12,251 nucleotides of DNA, taken from positions 1-12,251 of the forward strand of contig DYMC01000066.1 of NCBI GenBank assembly GCA_020721745.1, in the 5' to 3' direction. The notes beneath the pieces are model-generated. The model worked only from the letters and a program-made list of their open reading frames with translations, had not been told where the DNA came from and ran no database searches. Position 1 is the first letter of the stretch, and the number at the start of each line of letters is the position of its first letter. Below, one piece after another: positions 1 to 5,647 of this stretch. This DNA is from Lentisphaera sp. (GTDB lineage Bacteria; Verrucomicrobiota; Lentisphaeria; Victivallales; GWF2-50-93). The position numbers and the translations under genes are program-made.

Positions 1-99
1 GATGCCCTATCGGGATCGGGATCACGAGACTTGCGCGTCCGGAGTTTTGCAATTATCTCACATCATATATCAGGACGCTGTCCGCATTTTAAGCTGTAA
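1..99. other. Left edge without a supported gene
   Basis: No coding region with a start, ribosome binding site or recognisable protein was found here on either strand. A short open frame from position 2 on the plus strand and one running in from the edge both give peptides without a recognisable family. The first 30 bases contain repeated CGGGATC-like words, which resemble the intergenic repeats elsewhere in the window rather than a gene. Confidence 0.4.
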
Positions 100-579
100 T
101 CACAGATTTTCATAGATAAATATTGGAAGTTTTGGGGACAGCCCCCTCAAAATACAGAGGCGACTCACGGAGCTTTTCGAAGCAAAAAGCCCACCCTGAT
201 GCAGTCCTCCGACATCCCTCGAACTCACACCTGCGGCAAGAGCCCTTAAAATTCTCCGGGCAACATCATCCCCGTCCGACGCAGCCGCATAGCTGAGCAG
301 CCCCACCTCCTTACCCGGACCGCATTTCCTGTGCACTCTAGGACGAATAACATCCTCAGCCACCCCGTCTATGACTATCTTCCCAGACGTGCTCCCTCCA
401 CGCTTGAATTCCGAATCATGGTCAGGACGATAAAAAGGCCCGCAAAGCTCCTCAACCTCCTGCAACATCACCGAAACAACAACATCCTTCGTAATATCCT
501 TCAACCAGCCCCTGAAAATTTGACCGATTTCTTTTTCAGATACTTGACGAAGCACCTCGATCAGTGTAGCTTCCTTCAT
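100..579 (-). pseudogene. IS256-family (mutator-type) transposase, 3'-truncated
   Basis: The reading frame gives 159 residues, whereas IS256-family transposases are usually about 400. The N-terminal part fits the family: an EVEEL..GPFYRP segment near residues 41-52, a VIRPRVHRKCGPGKEVGLLS segment near 78-96, and a GVSSRDV.....G...SKSSVSRL segment at 118-141. Family likeness stops right after SRL (residue 141), where a Trp codon would be expected but TGT is read. The last 18 residues are unrelated sequence encoded by a GGGGACAGCCCC element. The catalytic DDE residues lie downstream in the family and are therefore missing. I chose the start at 579 because GGAGA lies 6 nt upstream, at 586-590; a longer frame to 645 has no such site. 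This is a dead remnant of a mobile element, not a working transposase. Confidence 0.8.
130..152. repeat. GGGGACAGCCCC hairpin at the transposase break
   Basis: This is an imperfect inverted repeat: TTTTGGGG on the left and CCCCC(T)CAAAA on the right, around ACAG. It begins about 10 bases from where the transposase loses family likeness (around 163). Similar GGGGACAGnCCCC words occur near transposase remnants and as REP-like elements in many environmental genomes (from memory of the family, not checked). It may be a secondary insertion or a recombination scar. Confidence 0.5.
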
Positions 580-772
580 GATGGTTCTCCTTTTTTGTTT
601 TGTTTTAGGCTCCGGTGATATATACCGGGAAAAGGGAGCCATCATACCTGAATTTTAACAACGGCTGGGACTTTGCCTAGAAAAGATTCAAAAACTATAG
701 AATTTCCGTTTAGGGCAATTGCCCTAAACGGAAATTTGTAACCTGTATCCTGAAACTTAACGACAGTCATTC
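580..772. other. Spacer between transposase remnant and smr gene
   Basis: The spacer holds the transposase ribosome binding site (586-590), AT-rich sequence, and the 36-bp palindrome at 701-736 listed separately. The outer end of the IS element probably lies here. Its terminal inverted repeat cannot be recognised because the partner end is missing. No convincing promoter for the downstream plus-strand gene was seen. Confidence 0.4.
701..736. repeat. 36-bp perfect palindrome
   Basis: Bases 701-718 and 719-736 are exact reverse complements with no mismatch and no spacer; the centre is GGGCAATTGCCC. As RNA it would fold into a 16-bp stem with an AATT loop on either strand. It is not followed by a U-run on either side, so a classic intrinsic terminator is unlikely. 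It could be a dimeric protein-binding site, a transposon-end structure, or a two-way transcription block between the divergent transposase remnant and the smr gene. Confidence 0.85.
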
Positions 773-1084
773 ATGAGGCGCATGAGGAAGACAATAAGGC
801 ATCCGGAAACCCTGCACCAAGGGCGCAGGGGCGATCCCTACGCGGGCTTCGACCGCAAAGTGGACCTCCATGGCATGAGAGCCGCCGACGCCGAGCGGGT
901 GCTTCTCAATATCATCTCGACAAGTCCAGGGCAAAAGATCCTCGTCAATCATGGCAAGGGCGAAGGTGTCCTGCGGGTTCTCGTCAGGAATATCTGCTCC
1001 CGCGATCCCCGGATAAAAGAGATGCGCAGGGGGGAGGATAGCGTTGTCCCCGGCGGCGATGGCATCACGATAGTCCAGCTTTGA
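773..1084 (+). CDS. Small Smr-domain protein
   Basis: The product is 103 residues, essentially one Smr domain with a short basic N-terminal tail (residues 1-28). The family hallmarks are present: VDLHGM at 30-35, followed by an acidic/alanine helix (ADAERVLL), then NHGKGEGVLR at 59-68 and the closing GGDGITIVQL strand at 94-103. Smr domains occur at the C-terminus of MutS2 and as stand-alone proteins; many have nicking or RNA-endonuclease activity. The DLHG and HGxGxG motifs are the conserved loops thought to matter for activity. The specific substrate here is unknown. ATG codons at 773 and 782 are both in frame; neither has a good ribosome binding site, and I kept the longer. The gene stands alone, with a probable terminator at 1157-1185. 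Confidence 0.8.
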   Translation: MRRMRKTIRHPETLHQGRRGDPYAGFDRKVDLHGMRAADAERVLLNIISTSPGQKILVNHGKGEGVLRVLVRNICSRDPRIKEMRRGEDSVVPGGDGITIVQL

Positions 1085-1156
1085 ACCTAGAAAAAGCAGC
1101 TAAAAATCGCGTTTCTACTTAAGTTTATGATAATTAAGTTGTTATATTTTTTGATC

Positions 1157-1185
1157 CGTCAATCTTTTGGGTTGACGACTTTTTT
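1157..1185 (+). terminator. Probable intrinsic terminator after the smr gene
   Basis: The arms CGTCAA (1157-1162) and TTGACG (1172-1177) form a 6-bp stem with a 9-nt loop, followed by AC and six Ts (1180-1185). This fits rho-independent termination of plus-strand transcripts from the smr gene 70 bp upstream. The stem is short, so strength is uncertain. Confidence 0.5.
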
Positions 1186-1206
1186 GCGATTTTCAACCCC
1201 TTCGGG

Positions 1207-1335
1207 GTTGGCAGCATTTGCCACATCTATCCCGAGCGCCTACGGCCTCGGGATCTTCGACTTCGTTGGCTGCGACTTGCAGTAGTTACTACAGCTTCGT
1301 CTTGCTGCCTCGTATCTGCGGCAAATGCGGCCAAC
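1207..1335. repeat. 129-bp imperfect long hairpin element
   Basis: GTTGGCAGCATTTGCC at 1207-1222 pairs with 1320-1335 with a single mismatch, enclosing about 97 bp. The enclosed DNA contains its own hairpin, CCCGAG...CTCGGG (1231-1252). CTCGGGATCT at 1247-1256 is repeated exactly at 12125-12134, within a similar hairpin. It is probably a dispersed repeat. An attC site was considered, but its consensus ends do not match. Confidence 0.6.
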
Positions 1336-1379
1336 TGCTTAATTTAGGTTGAATGCTCGTTTAGTGCAAAATCAGTATT

Positions 1380-1385
1380 TATAAT
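1380..1385 (+). promoter_or_regulatory. Possible -10 box for deoC
   Basis: A perfect TATAAT lies 22 bp before the deoC start. No good -35 hexamer is found at 16-18 bp spacing, and the implied transcript start would leave only a very short leader before the GGAGAG ribosome binding site (1396-1401). The region is AT-rich, so chance is possible. Confidence 0.25.
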
Positions 1386-1407
1386 TCAAAAAAAAGGAGA
1401 GCAGTCC

Positions 1408-2079
1408 ATGGATGGAATCGCGAAATTCATAGACCACACGCTATTGAAGCAGACAGCCACGGAACCGCAGATTGAAAAGCTTTGTGACGAGGCGATGGAG
1501 CACGGCTTCGCCGCAGTCTGCGTAAACCCATACTGGGTGGACTTCTGCGCCAGAAGGCTGGCCGGCTCAAACGTTAAAGTCTGCACCGTCGTCGGATTCC
1601 CTCTCGGAGCCACCCCGACCGACGTGAAGGCGTTCGAAACGGAACTATGCCTGAAAAACGGCGCGAAGGAGATAGACATGGTCATGAATATCGGCGCGGC
1701 GAAGGACGGCGACTGGAGCTTCGTCCAGTCCGACATCGCCGGGCTTGCGAAAATCGCACATGCGAAGAAGGCAATACTCAAGGTCATATTCGAGAACTGC
1801 CTGCTCGAAAAACAGGAGATAGTAAAGGCCTGCGGGGCTTCCTTGAAGGCCGGAGCCGACTTCGTCAAGACATCAACCGGATTCTCCACCGGCGGCGCGA
1901 CGATCGAGGATGTGAAGCTGATGGTCGAGACCGTCGCCGGAAGATGCAAGGTCAAGGCAGCAGGCGGAATCCGCAATGCAAAGGATGCCGCCGACATGAT
2001 AAAAACCGGAGCGGAACGCCTCGGCACCAGCGCCGGAGTCGCGATAGTGACAGGGCAGGAGGCGAAAGGCGGATATTGA
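1408..2079 (+). CDS. deoC: Deoxyribose-phosphate aldolase
   Basis: This class I aldolase cleaves 2-deoxyribose 5-phosphate to glyceraldehyde 3-phosphate and acetaldehyde in cytosolic deoxynucleoside salvage. The product is 223 residues, the usual bacterial length. Family motifs are intact: FIDHTLL at 7-13, VVGFPLGA at 61-68, AKEIDMVMNIG at 86-96, FVKTSTGF at 152-159 and VKAAGGIR at 182-189. By alignment with the E. coli enzyme the Schiff-base lysine is K154, the second lysine K183 and the catalytic aspartate D90, all present. The start is set by GGAGAG at 1396-1401, 6 nt upstream. It is a single-gene unit with no other nucleoside-catabolism genes in view. It converges on rnfE and its stop codon lies inside a shared hairpin (2078-2113). 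Confidence 0.95.
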   Translation: MDGIAKFIDHTLLKQTATEPQIEKLCDEAMEHGFAAVCVNPYWVDFCARRLAGSNVKVCTVVGFPLGATPTDVKAFETELCLKNGAKEIDMVMNIGAAKDGDWSFVQSDIAGLAKIAHAKKAILKVIFENCLLEKQEIVKACGASLKAGADFVKTSTGFSTGGATIEDVKLMVETVAGRCKVKAAGGIRNAKDAADMIKTGAERLGTSAGVAIVTGQEAKGGY

Positions 2080-2113
2080 TTTGCTCGTCGGAAATCATTC
2101 CGCAGAGCAAATC
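2078..2113. terminator. Two-way hairpin shared by deoC and rnfE ends
   Basis: GATTTGCTC (2078-2086) pairs perfectly with GAGCAAATC (2105-2113), and CGGAA (2089-2093) with TTCCG (2098-2102), separated by a 2x2 internal loop, with ATCA as the terminal loop. The deoC stop (2077-2079) and the rnfE stop (2113-2115) both touch the stem, so one hairpin can end both converging transcripts. There is no strong U-run on either side, so it may act partly as an RNA 3'-end stabiliser. Confidence 0.55.
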
Positions 2114-2775
2114 TATTTGCAGATTCTGCAGTGGCGGCAGTCGAGTTCGGGAGGGGGGGCGTAGGCCTTGCCCTGCTTCGCGGCCTTCCTCATGTTTATG
2201 TAGTTCATGCCGGCGAGGAAAAAGCCAAGAACCATGAATGCGCCCGGCGCCTGGTTCAACAACATGAACTCATACTTCCACGATGTTATCATTTTGACTT
2301 CCAAAAGCGTTCCGGCGCAGAGAAACTCCCGGGTCAGCCCCAGGGTCAAAAGCGAGAGAGTGAAGCCCAATCCCATTCCAAGGCCGTCGAACAGCGAACT
2401 GACCGGGCCGTTCTTCGATGCAAACGCCTCGGCACGCCCGAGCACTATGCAGTTGACTACGATCAGGGGGATAAAAATCCCTAGCGCGTTATAGAGCGCC
2501 GGCGGCGCATACGCCTGCAGGAGGAGGTCAACTATGGTGACAAACGTGGCGATGACTATGATGTAGCAGGGTATCCTTATCTTCTGCGGAACGATGTTCC
2601 TGATCAGCGATATCACGAAGTTGCTGCCCATCAGCACGAAGGTGGTGGCGACACCCATTCCGAGGCTCTTCACCCCGCTGGACGACACCGCAAGCGTCGG
2701 GCACATCCCGAGAACCAGGACCAATGTCGGGTTCTCCTTCCAAATGCCATTTGAAAAAACCTTGAACAACGACAT
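2113..2775 (-). CDS. rnfE: Rnf complex subunit E (membrane)
   Basis: The product (220 residues) is a multi-pass integral membrane subunit of the Rnf ferredoxin:NAD oxidoreductase, homologous to RnfA with which it pairs. Hallmarks are GMCPTLAVSS at 23-32 and LIVVNCIVLGRAEAF at about 104-118. C25 and C109 correspond to the cysteines that, with those of RnfA, hold a membrane [2Fe-2S] cluster in known structures. The C-terminus is odd: after the last helix it ends ELDCRHCRICK, giving C-x2-C-x2-C. The start is well set by GGAGA at 2783-2787, 7 nt upstream. rnfE is separated from rnfG by a two-gene toxin-antitoxin-like module, so it may depend on readthrough or on a promoter within the insertion. 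Confidence 0.93.
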   Translation of the reverse strand: MSLFKVFSNGIWKENPTLVLVLGMCPTLAVSSSGVKSLGMGVATTFVLMGSNFVISLIRNIVPQKIRIPCYIIVIATFVTIVDLLLQAYAPPALYNALGIFIPLIVVNCIVLGRAEAFASKNGPVSSLFDGLGMGLGFTLSLLTLGLTREFLCAGTLLEVKMITSWKYEFMLLNQAPGAFMVLGFFLAGMNYINMRKAAKQGKAYAPPPELDCRHCRICK

Positions 2776-2847
2776 CTAAACATCTCCAAATAAAAGAAGC
2801 CGTAAGTTAATCATTGAAACGCATATTTCAAGTTCAAGAATTGTTTT

Positions 2848-3231
2848 CTATTCCTCGCTTCTTCCATCCCTGATCGGCAACATGTGAATTCGCGTGCGGC
2901 GTTCGTCAATAGTAATCAGAACCCCGGAGTCAAGCTGTTGAGAAAATTTTTTGAGCGTTTCCAATATCACAGTCGTGCAATTTTTCGGAGTGGGATCTTG
3001 TGTCCTGATCTGTATCACGCTAGGTGAATCAGACCGGGTTGCCGCAAGTATCGAACCTATATCAAGATCGTGCGTGAATACTACATGTTGTTTTTCCCGC
3101 GCCCATTGAAGAATTTCATGATCTTGAGCCTTTGGGGAGCCTATGGAAGACCAGTGAGGGACATTATGCCCGCCTTTCTGTAGCTCATGCACCCAACTTG
3201 GAGACAAATTCATGTCTATCAGAATTCTCAT
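2848..3231 (-). CDS. DUF5615 PIN-like protein, probable toxin
   Basis: The 127-residue product fits the DUF5615 (Mut7-C/PIN-like) family: it opens MRILIDMNLSPSWV and has DHEILQWA at 37-44 and VVFTHDLDIG at 50-59. Acidic residues D6, D37/E39, D55 and D57 match the metal-binding pattern of PIN-type nucleases. Such genes are usually paired with a small DUF433 gene, as here, and are regarded as putative VapC-like toxins; RNase activity is not proven for this protein. The ATG at 3231 overlaps the stop of the upstream gene (ATGA), implying translational coupling. A longer frame to 3270 would only run into that neighbour. The coding sequence looks visibly AT-richer than the adjacent rnf genes, consistent with transfer. 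Confidence 0.85.
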   Translation of the reverse strand: MRILIDMNLSPSWVHELQKGGHNVPHWSSIGSPKAQDHEILQWAREKQHVVFTHDLDIGSILAATRSDSPSVIQIRTQDPTPKNCTTVILETLKKFSQQLDSGVLITIDERRTRIHMLPIRDGRSEE

Positions 3232-3461
3232 GCATGCACTAGCGGAAGCTCTATCTCCTCGGCACGCCATGCAGCATAGGAGAGAGCCTGCCTTATGTCC
3301 TCTTCCTCGATGTATGGATAGAGCTTCAAAATTTCATCTTTCTGCTGCCCGGAGGCGACAAGGCCGACAATGGTTCCAACGGTAACACGCATCCCGCGAA
3401 TGCAGGGCTTACCACCCATCGTCCCGGGATCGAACGTTATCCTGTCAATATCATTGTTCAT
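3228..3461 (-). CDS. DUF433 protein, probable antitoxin
   Basis: This 77-residue protein fits DUF433 from beginning to end: ITFDPGTMGGKPCIRGMRVTV at about residues 8-28, then a helical segment IVGLVASGQQKDEILKLYPYIEEEDIRQAL. The family has a winged or HTH-like fold and is usually the upstream partner of DUF5615 or PIN toxins, so a role as antitoxin and autoregulator is inferred. A strong AGGAGG ribosome binding site lies at 3471-3476, 9 nt before the ATG. The stop overlaps the toxin start by 4 nt. The pair sits in the middle of the rnf cluster, 77 bp after rnfG. A small hairpin (TTTGCT-GAA-AGCAAA, 3510-3524) in that gap may mark the insertion edge or weaken readthrough. Confidence 0.85.
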   Translation of the reverse strand: MNNDIDRITFDPGTMGGKPCIRGMRVTVGTIVGLVASGQQKDEILKLYPYIEEEDIRQALSYAAWRAEEIELPLVHA

Positions 3462-3538
3462 GTCTCTAGCCCTCCTGCGAAGATGGCGATGGAGAACTGT
3501 AGCATTGAATTTGCTGAAAGCAAACGATCAGATAAATC

Positions 3539-4198
3539 TCATTCGGGATGCTCTGGTGCCATGGGGCAAATTTCCGCCTTATTCGCCTCGAACGCCGCCG
3601 CCGCGCGGTTGACCGCGTCCAGAACTGCCGACGAACTTATCGTCGCTCCCGTTATGGAGTCTATCTCTCCACCATACTTCCTTATCTTCCAGGGCGCCGA
3701 TGCGCAATTCTTGTCCTTGAACGAGTCCAGCATCTGGTTCGGGGGAAGAGAGTCGTCCTTTTTTCCCGAGAGGACATCGTTTATGGTCTTTGTGCGGGTC
3801 CTGTTTGTTGCGGCTGTCCCAAGACCGGGGGTTTCGTTCTGCTCTGTCACGATCACGGCTCCGACTTTTCCGTCCGGAAACACCTGTGCCATTACCGCCA
3901 CCTTCCCTCCGTAGCCCTTTGGAGATGAAGATGATGCTGCACAAGAAACCAATTTGCCGTTTTTCTTGGCCGGGTAGAGAAGCACCTCTTCCCCGTCATA
4001 CTCGACCTTCACGGCATCTTTCACCGGATCGTTGTCGAACTGTCCGAGAACGGTTTTCAGCGCATCCACCGTTTTTTGGGCTTTCATCTTGGCGATGTCC
4101 TTCTCCGTGGCCTGATTAGCAATGGCAAGTATCCCGGATGCGATCGCGCAGATCACGCAGAGAAAAACTGTCAATGATATTATCTGTGAATTCTTCAT
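3539..4198 (-). CDS. rnfG: Rnf complex subunit G (covalent FMN)
   Basis: RnfG is a single-pass membrane protein whose large domain faces the outside and carries covalently bound FMN. The 219-residue product has an N-terminal transmembrane helix at about 6-28 (IISLTVFLCVICAIASGILA), the conserved NETPGLG at 121-127, and the flavinylation motif DSITGATISS at 180-189; FMN would attach through T186. Attachment needs an ApbE-type transferase, not encoded here. I chose the ATG at 4198, which directly precedes the transmembrane helix; a TTG at 4225 is in frame but adds a peptide without family support. The ribosome binding site is weak. Immediately upstream lies the heptamer repeat array, so the native leader of rnfG seems to have been displaced or built from repeat DNA. 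Confidence 0.92.
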   Translation of the reverse strand: MKNSQIISLTVFLCVICAIASGILAIANQATEKDIAKMKAQKTVDALKTVLGQFDNDPVKDAVKVEYDGEEVLLYPAKKNGKLVSCAASSSSPKGYGGKVAVMAQVFPDGKVGAVIVTEQNETPGLGTAATNRTRTKTINDVLSGKKDDSLPPNQMLDSFKDKNCASAPWKIRKYGGEIDSITGATISSSAVLDAVNRAAAAFEANKAEICPMAPEHPE

Positions 4199-4221
4199 TT
4201 TGTCATTCCATTTGTGTTGAT

Positions 4222-4326
4222 ACAAGGTTCAAGATACAAGTTACGAGTCACAAGTCTCAAATTTCAAGTTACAAATTTCAAATTACGAATTACAAGTTAC
4301 GAATCACGAATTACGAATTACAAGTT
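4222..4326. repeat. Heptanucleotide tandem repeat array, 15 units
   Basis: Fifteen consecutive 7-mers keep exact phase over 105 bp. The consensus is roughly ACRARTY, with units such as ACAAGTT, ACGAATT, ACAAATT, TCAAATT and ACGAATC. Two weaker units may follow (to 4340). Both strands remain largely open in several frames, but no gene is implied. Similar short tandem heptamers (STRR-like) are known from cyanobacteria and other environmental genomes. It lies in the rnfD-rnfG spacer, starting 24 bp upstream of the rnfG start codon. Confidence 0.85.
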
Positions 4327-4377
4327 ACCTGATACTGGTTATTTGAAATTAGTAATTTGCGACCATCCTCCATCCTG

Positions 4378-4468
4378 CCCGCCTGCCCTTCGGGTGGCGG
4401 GTAAACCCGCCGGCACTGCGTGAGCCTGCTCGCCCCACCTTCGGTGCTGGCGAGGCGGGTAAACATCC
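4378..4468. repeat. Tandem pair of hairpins ending GCGGGTAAAC
   Basis: Hairpin one pairs CCCGCC (4378-4383) with GGCGGG (4396-4401) around CCC-TTC-GGG. Hairpin two pairs CTCGCC (4429-4434) with GGCGAG (4449-4454) around CACC-TTC-GGTG. Each runs into GCGGGTAAAC (4397-4406 and 4455-4464). The stems differ in sequence but the fold and the tail match, as expected of a structure-conserved repeat. The block ends 10 bp after the rnfD stop codon in the transcribed direction. Confidence 0.7.
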
Positions 4469-4478
4469 CGATGAGAGA

Positions 4479-5555
4479 CTACTTCTCCTCAGTTTTTTTC
4501 CTCGTTCCGAAAGGCCTGTGGGCCGTGTATCTGTCAATCATCGGAGTCAGCGCATTCATTATCAGTATCGAGAAGCTCACCCCTTCCGGATATCCGCCCC
4601 ACACGCGTATAAGAGTCGTTATGAGCCCGCATCCGGCTCCGAACACCAGCGCCCCCCTGTTTGTCATCGGGCTTGTCACCATGTCCGTGGCCATGAAGAA
4701 TGCGCCGAGGAAGAGGCCGCCGGTGAGGACGTGGAATATCGGCCCCGGTGTCGCCGCGGGATTGAAGTAATGGACAATCCCGGTAAAAACAGCCACGGTT
4801 CCTATGAATGCGACCGGCACCTGCCACTTGATCAGTCTCAACGCCAGGAGCAATATCCCCCCGAGCAGCAATGCTATCACCGATGTCTCGCCGAGGCATC
4901 CGGGCATGTCCCCCTTTAGATAGACCATGTATGTTTCAGGGGCGGACAGCGCGGAGAACACATCATTCACCGTGTCGGGCCTCGTCATTGCGGTTTTCGC
5001 AACGCCAAGAGGTGTGGCGCAGGTGGTGGCATCGAGAACATATTGATTGAGCGGATGCGACGCGGACGACATGTTCAGCGATGGCATCCAGGTCGTCATG
5101 AGCTTCGGGAAGCCTATGAGAAGCCCCACCCTGGCGACGAGTGCCGGATTGAATGGATTGTAGCCAATGCCGCCGTAGAGCTGCTTGCCGATCCCTATGG
5201 CGAGAAAGGCCCCTATGGGGCAGATCCACCAGGGGACGTTCGCGGCCAGATTCAGCGCGAGCAGTATTCCGGTTAGAGCCGCGGACATGTCCTTCCAGTC
5301 GTCCGGACGGCCATCGAGCCGCCCCCATATCCATTCTATCGCCACGCAGAAAGCCACGCAGAGCAGTATTGTCTTCAGGGCGGCCAGTCCGAAGAACAGC
5401 ACTCCGGCCGTGCATGCCGGCAGCAGCGCAACGATCACCGTCAGCATTATCTTCCGTATGCTCGCTCCGGAATGTATATGCGGCGAAACGCTCGCGAGAA
5501 GCTCTTCCTGCTTCGGCAGATTCATACTTCCCTTCACTTCGCTATTTGTCTCCAT
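4479..5555 (-). CDS. rnfD: Rnf complex subunit D (membrane, covalent FMN)
   Basis: RnfD is a polytopic membrane subunit, NqrB-like, that with RnfG moves electrons across the membrane and couples this to ion pumping. The 358-residue product has the family opening SPHIHSG at 24-30, many hydrophobic helices from about residue 36 on, GKQLYGGIGYNPFNPALVAR near 123-142, and the FMN site LDATTCATPLG at 174-184, with T181 the expected flavin-bearing residue. A later TDMVTSPMTNRG segment and the final MNALTPMIDRY are also typical. The ATG at 5555 is kept; an in-frame ATG at 5525 is an alternative, since the family's conserved region begins only after residue 20 and neither site has a clean ribosome binding site. 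A double-hairpin repeat separates it from rnfC; a heptamer array follows it. Confidence 0.93.
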   Translation of the reverse strand: METNSEVKGSMNLPKQEELLASVSPHIHSGASIRKIMLTVIVALLPACTAGVLFFGLAALKTILLCVAFCVAIEWIWGRLDGRPDDWKDMSAALTGILLALNLAANVPWWICPIGAFLAIGIGKQLYGGIGYNPFNPALVARVGLLIGFPKLMTTWMPSLNMSSASHPLNQYVLDATTCATPLGVAKTAMTRPDTVNDVFSALSAPETYMVYLKGDMPGCLGETSVIALLLGGILLLALRLIKWQVPVAFIGTVAVFTGIVHYFNPAATPGPIFHVLTGGLFLGAFFMATDMVTSPMTNRGALVFGAGCGLITTLIRVWGGYPEGVSFSILIMNALTPMIDRYTAHRPFGTRKKTEEK

Positions 5556-5581
5556 CTCTTTCTAATTTCCCATGTTTCGAT

Positions 5582-5638
5582 TCAAGTACTTTGCGCCGTC
5601 CCGGCGCAAAGATTTGTTTGCGCGGAGACCGCGCAAAC
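5582..5638. repeat. Double-hairpin repeat in the rnfC-rnfD gap
   Basis: Two hairpins stand side by side. The first is TTTGCGCC-GTCCC-GGCGCAAA (5590-5610). The second is GTTTGCGCGG-AGA-CCGCGCAAAC (5616-5638), a perfect 10-bp stem. Bases 5582-5610 are repeated exactly, in inverse orientation, at 8690-8718. The element fills more than half of the 92-bp gap and could cause partial termination or RNA processing between rnfC and rnfD. Confidence 0.8.
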
Positions 5639-5647
5639 TACTCCATT

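Larger units (their letters stand above)
1085..1407. other. Structured 323-bp spacer before deoC
   Basis: No gene is present. Several nested inverted repeats are visible: AAAATCGC (1103-1110) with GCGATTTT (1186-1193); CTTAA (1118-1122) with TTAAG (1134-1138); CAACCCC (1194-1200) with GGGGTTG (1204-1210); CCCGAG (1231-1236) with CTCGGG (1247-1252); and 16-nt arms at 1207-1222 and 1320-1335 with one mismatch. GTTG at 1207-1210 belongs to two of these pairings, so the folds exclude each other. The block reads as a repeat or structured RNA rather than ordinary spacer. Confidence 0.6.

Noticed and set aside
1207..1335. Integron attC site
   Set aside because: The long imperfect hairpin is suggestive, but the ends do not fit GTTRRRY/RYYYAAC and there is no integrase or cassette structure.
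1386..2027. 213-residue minus-strand frame opposite deoC
   Set aside because: It is the antisense shadow of a fully intact deoC with no recognisable motifs or ribosome binding site.
4222..4326. CRISPR-like array
   Set aside because: The units are only 7 bp and contiguous, with no unique spacers and no cas genes nearby.
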